A stretch of DNA of 64,000 nucleotides from Sinotaia quadrata (taxonomy: Eukaryota > Mollusca > Gastropoda > Architaenioglossa > Viviparidae), in NCBI GenBank assembly GCA_028829895.1, contig CM054177.1, forward strand, positions 40,878,564-40,942,563. The letters are read 5' to 3'. Below are positions 58,795 to 64,000 of the stretch, in pieces. Below the pieces are notes generated by a model. It saw only the letters and a program-made list of their open reading frames with translations, was not told where the DNA came from and made no database searches. A program made the position numbers and the translations under genes. Position 1 is the stretch's first letter. Each line of letters opens with the position of its first letter.

Positions 58795-58870
58795 TAGTGG
58801 TCAGGCGGTAGCATACCCTCTCGTTCAAATGACTTATGGTTCGATTCCATCTCTGGGTTAAAAAAAAAAG
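58795..58870 (+). other. tRNA-derived SINE head or tRNA pseudogene with A-tail
   Basis: TAGTGGTCAGGCGGTAGC is A-box/D-arm-like. GGTTCGATTCC (58838-58848) is a perfect RNA polymerase III B box, with T-loop TTCGATT closed by ATGG/CCAT. The A-to-B distance (about 31 bases from GGTAG to GGTTC) is tRNA-like. An A(10) run follows 13 bases after the B box. No acceptor stem is evident, so I call it a tRNA-derived retroposon head and not a working tRNA. Confidence 0.55.
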
Positions 58871-59083
58871 ACACGTACTGGAGATCCTTCGCAGCTGTCT
58901 TGATCAAACTGGTGGCCTTGGCGTCTAATGAGAAAATAAATTTGTGTCCCGTGTGCTAAACACCAAGCATGATCACGTTCGTTTTGTGCTGAAAGAGTGA
59001 AAGGCTTACTTCCCCCTGGAAGACTGCATACAGAAAATATATCAGACTCCCGCTCAAAACATTATTCTTCCAAACTCACACTC

Positions 59084-59112
59084 ACTTACTCACTCACTCA
59101 CTCACACAACAC

Positions 59113-59192
<80 letters not shown>
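59084..59192 (+). repeat. (CACT)n-(CA)n compound microsatellite
   Basis: Short ACTC/CACT block, then about 85 bp CA with one CG. Confidence 0.96.
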
Positions 59193-60110
59193 ATGGTGAA
59201 ATTTCAGTCCTTTCCAGAATATAAATCTGCGAAATCAGCACAATATTGAATCGGACGTGAACTCAAAGAAAGAAACATTTTGCAATTTGCATTGATCTAA
59301 CTGCTACGTACTGACGGAATGGCTACAGTAGCTGCAATAGTGATTATTTCACGGTCAAGCTTGTAGATCAAAAGAATTTAGATAATATTTCAAACTACAA
59401 TTGTTCATAATACGAGTTGCCCAGATTACTTAGCACTTTACTTCATGGCTGCTGTGTGTCCTCTTAAATAATTGCTGGTGACTGATTAATCTGATCAGTT
59501 GTTTCAGTATGTCTCTATGGAAGAGAATAGTAACAATATCTACACACAAATTGATAACTGTTTCAATTAGCTTAATCACATTTCAGTCTGTGGCAGAGTA
59601 AATTTGCCTACCCCTATTTTAAATTTAAATTGTTGAATTGTCAGAGTAACCCGACCTTGGGCAGGAGTGCCTATGAAGGTCAATTTTGAAAGTGTCTACG
59701 TTGAAGTCAACATCTGAGTTGAGAATATGCTAGAAAATTGCTAAAGTACTACAAACCATCTCAACTGGGTGAGTAGTTTAATTTATCCAATGATTATGAT
59801 TTATGAGAACGAGACCAGCCAATGGGCTGAGATAAAAAATACCTTAACTTGCTGTAGAGAAATTTATTTTCTGATCACTTTGAATTCGGAGTGGCAAGAG
59901 TCCGGTTATGAAAGACAGCCCTTAGCTTGATGGTGAGTAACGGCTGGTTGAGAGAGAATGGACTTAAACAATATTTTGTGCATTTTTGCTATTTATATAT
60001 TATATTTGTTTTAATAAGATCTATTAGGTGAATAGACTATTATTCCTGCAAATGTTTGAACTAAACTGCTCATTATGTAGTGTTCTAGATACCTGACATT
60101 GTTTTGATAT
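59193..60110. other. Unique AT-rich DNA, no gene seen
   Basis: No supported feature. Confidence 0.5.
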
Positions 60111-60111
60111 G

Positions 60112-61000
<889 letters not shown>

Positions 61001-61128
61001 GTGTGTAATTGTAAATGTTTTATGTTGTGGAAGAGAAAACATTGTGTAACTGTAAATGTTGTTTTATGTTGTGGAAGAGAAAACATTGTGTAACTGTAAA
61101 TGTTGTTTTATGTTGTGGAAGAGAGAAA
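61001..61128 (+). repeat. 42-44-bp tandem repeat, 3 copies
   Basis: GTGTAACTGTAAATGTTGTT plus TTATGTTGTGGAAGAGAAAACATT, with GTGTAA at 61002, 61044 and 61088. Confidence 0.93.
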
Positions 61129-61860
61129 ACTTTTACAGCGCTTGTTTATCCGCCAAGTAAAAGAGACGAGTGCTGTCTGCCGGACGATCATTAATAAAAT
61201 AAATTAAGATTCTCATCACTAGTAATTAGTTTTTGATGGTTTTAATGGTTATCCATTAACTAAGTCACTCCATAATTAATCAGTTGTTGCATTTCTAGAC
61301 CATTTGTACGTTCCCTCGTAAAAAAAATATATTACCAATATAGCCCGTTCTTAGGGACAGGCAATGCGTGTGACACCAATGCTTTCACACCCTTACGCAC
61401 AAAGTCGAATACACGTGTAAAACTGTTCACATGTTTGACAATTTATGTCCCCTCGATCTCTACTACACAGCTCCAACATTCTGCAACGATTATCCGTGGG
61501 ACTGTATTGGCCAGGGGATTTTCCACATAAATGTTGTGAACATAGCATCTGGACCGTGATTCATTGGTACTTGTTGGCAGTTGGATGAAGCCTTTCCCGA
61601 GACTAATTTTCGGCTCCGCCTCACTGTCCCTCCTTAATCATTCACTGAACCGCTTGTCTGTTGCATGCTATTTTCATCTTGCAGTAATTCATCTATTCCA
61701 GCAGAATGGCTTTTATGTTCTTCACGCTTTCCGGCAATTCTCGTCTGTCGTTGTTTATTGCGCGAGATTTGACTTTGTTGAACTTTCCTGGTTTCAATCA
61801 GCTTGAGCTCTCTGTGTCTCGTACCCACTGGCTCCATGGACACCTACAACGTACGCGTTT
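61129..61860. other. Unique DNA, no gene supported
   Basis: Open frames on both strands at 61564-61843 (about 70-80 codons) lack splice or family support. Confidence 0.45.
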
Positions 61861-61869
61861 TTAATGTAA

Positions 61870-61998
61870 ACTTTATTTTATTTCTATATTTTTTAGCGTT
61901 TTTTATTTTATTTCTATAGTTTTTTTTTAGCGTTTTTTTATTTTATTTCTATACCGTTTTCATTTTATTTCTATATTTATTTGTTTAGCGTTTTATTT
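61870..61998 (+). repeat. T-rich ~38-bp degenerate repeat
   Basis: TTTAGCGTTTTTTATTTTAT with TTCTATA recurs about three to four times. Confidence 0.85.
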
Positions 61999-62234
61999 TG
62001 TATATTTTTGCAGACATAAAGATTTTTTTCTCTCCTTCTCCACCCCATTTCTCTCTCTCTCTATCTTCATCGCACACACGCACGCTAACACGCACTTTCA
62101 CAAAAACAAAATAGTTACATCAGAAATACGTAACATCTATAGAAAAAAGGCACGCAGACACATATAGTTATAAAAGTTAGGAAAGGTGATATACAAGTGC
62201 TGAAGATTGAGATCATTAATTATAATTATGTATG

Positions 62235-62244
62235 ATAGATAGAC

Positions 62245-62287
<43 letters not shown>

Positions 62288-62320
62288 CAGACAGATAGAT
62301 AGATAGATGGATGGATGGGT
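62235..62320 (+). repeat. (TAGA)n with GACA blocks and (GATG)n
   Basis: TAGA/GACA blocks, then three GATG units. It continues into the GT tract after 18 bp. Confidence 0.95.
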
Positions 62321-62335
62321 GTCTGAGTTCGTTTG

Positions 62336-62336
62336 T

Positions 62337-62405
<69 letters not shown>
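62336..62405 (+). repeat. (GT)n microsatellite
   Basis: About 68 bp of GT. Confidence 0.98.
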
Positions 62406-62406
<1 letters not shown>

Positions 62407-63489
62407 TGTAAGTATAGAAATGCTGAGATACGTGTACCTCTCTCTCACAAATACCATTTGCGTTGAAGGGCGACCTCTGGAAAGAAAAGACAATTTTTTC
62501 ATAAATTAAGAAAAAAGGAATCATAACATGTTTTCTTTAAAAATGGTGCACAAACCGCCACGTTCCCTCTCTTAGTAATATTGACATTTCTCAGCAATCG
62601 ATGTGGAATTACTGCCATTCAAGCTGAAAAGTTATTATATCTCTAACACCCCTCTCAGACAATAATACCCTAGGGAGAACACAAGCACGCGCTTACAATA
62701 CAGAGTAGTAAATAAATAATCAATCAACCAACCAACAAACAAAAAACAAAATAAAATTAAAATATTCCTCATCGAGAAGTAGTGTTTTCTTTAATAATGA
62801 AACAAAAAACAAAGCAAAGTATGCAAGAGTTTTTATTTTTACAAATTTCACGCGTCTTAGTGCACTCTTGTTTTAGAAAAACAAATTAAAACGAAATAAA
62901 ACAAATAAATATTAGATGGGGGCTTGTATTTATACAATTAAAAAATCTAACCAATACATAATGCTTTCTCCACACTCAGTATATAGATAATAAATGAAAA
63001 AATATCCCTTGGTTTTATTCAAATTACAAAAAATGTGACGTCTTTATTTATCTGGGTACATTCAGGTCAATGCTCGACATTTTGGTTTCCAACACCATAT
63101 ATAAGAAAAAATATGCTTATAGTTTGAACCCTTCCAAAACTGTGCAATGTGCCGAGAAATTGTTTAATTTATTTAGTGTTCAACACACAATAAACATTGA
63201 TTTAAACAATAACTACAACAAAATGGACAATAATAACTCTAACATCAACACAGAGAAATTTAGGACTACTGCTGCCGTTAATGGGAAAAAAATGTTCATG
63301 ATATGAATTATCTTTTTTGTCTCCATCATCATGGGTACTTTTGAAAAAATAAATAAATAAATTATCCTCTATAAAAGAAATACTGTTCATTTTGTGATCA
63401 TACAGACTTCGCATTTCAATGCATGTGTTTATGTATTGCTATGGCTTTCTTCCCATGGAACGTTTCGTCTGCTTAGATTCAAGGTCCAG
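62406..63489. other. Unique AT-rich DNA, no gene seen
   Basis: No supported feature. Confidence 0.5.
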
Positions 63490-63665
63490 TGTCATTGTGT
63501 GGATGGCATTTTATCCTTTGACATTGTATACAGGGAATTTTATCTGATGGTAATTCATTATCTATTAAAAGAGTCATTGTATGGATAACATTTTATCCTT
63601 TGACATTGTATAGAGAGAGTCAATATCTGTTAAAAGAGTCATTGTATGGATGGCCTTTTATTCTT
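63490..63665 (+). repeat. 66-77-bp repeat, about 3 copies
   Basis: GTCATTGTATGGATAACATT and variants recur near 63494, 63571 and 63637, followed by TTATCCTTTGACATTGTATA in the first two. Confidence 0.88.
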
Positions 63666-63783
63666 CAACAGTATTCGTATACGGATGAAATTTTACCATT
63701 CATCGCACTGTTACAATCAGCTGTCCTTTCCCTTCCAGCGGGATTGCTAGTCATCGCTTTGCATGCTAGAATTCATTTCAGAC

Positions 63784-63862
63784 AAGTGACCCTTGTCTGA
63801 GTCTCTCCCTGTTCTGCTATGGTGACCCTTGTCTGAGTCTCTCCCTGTTCTGCTATGGTGAA
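63784..63862 (+). repeat. 39-bp direct duplication
   Basis: TGACCCTTGTCTGAGTCTCT plus CCCTGTTCTGCTATGG occurs twice in tandem, identical. Confidence 0.95.
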
Positions 63863-64000
63863 GTCTTCCAAACATAATGAGGAGGCTGATTGCTTGCTGA
63901 TTTGATTTTTTAAAATTTCATTATATTTCATTAATGATGTTTTTGGTTTATCCATTATTCTCTTTCTGAAATTATTTAACTTTATATTTCCTTCACGCTA

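Overview
The window looks like a stretch of animal nuclear genome. It is AT-rich and mostly non-coding, with extreme microsatellite and minisatellite content, eukaryotic splice-site patterns, two tRNA-derived fragments, and no prokaryotic-style gene, operon, rRNA or CRISPR array. The mix of long (TATC)n/(CATC)n, (CA)n and (GA)n tracts with dozens of 24-72 bp minisatellites fits a large invertebrate genome, and a mollusc is my guess. The sequence alone does not prove the phylum.

Layout. 1-17.4 kb is intergenic or intronic sequence broken by tandem arrays (60, 58, 46, about 35, 33/29, 30, 47, 57 and 39 bp units) and ending in a 280 bp compound tetranucleotide/GT tract. The best evidence for genes lies at 18-35 kb. 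An ATG in a perfect ACCATG context at 18794 opens a signal peptide exon that ends in TTAG|GTAAGT (phase 1). A phase-matched downstream exon at 18948 would complete a signal-peptidase site and run into a Cys-containing ectodomain. Weaker exon candidates follow, including a possible membrane segment at 20092, and a basic tail with a stop codon at 34481-34662. These may be parts of one + strand transmembrane or secreted protein gene with large introns, but the link between them is inference. A CRE and an E-box sit directly upstream of the ATG. A 72-bp array 2.7 kb downstream repeats the same two sites.

23.3-27.4 kb holds a cluster of three hairpins, a nearly invariant 12-copy 37-bp array, and the largest array of the window: 40 copies of a 49-bp unit that centres on a perfect 12-bp palindrome and carries a readable two-letter variant pattern. 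27.7-64 kb is again mostly unique AT-rich DNA interrupted by minisatellites and microsatellites, with two tRNA-derived fragments (38.29 and 58.80 kb) and a few low-confidence exon candidates.

Most long open frames here are artefacts of tandem repeats whose unit length is a multiple of three (24, 27, 30, 36, 39, 45, 57, 60, 72 bp). They stay open on one or both strands without being genes, so I list them as repeats, not proteins.
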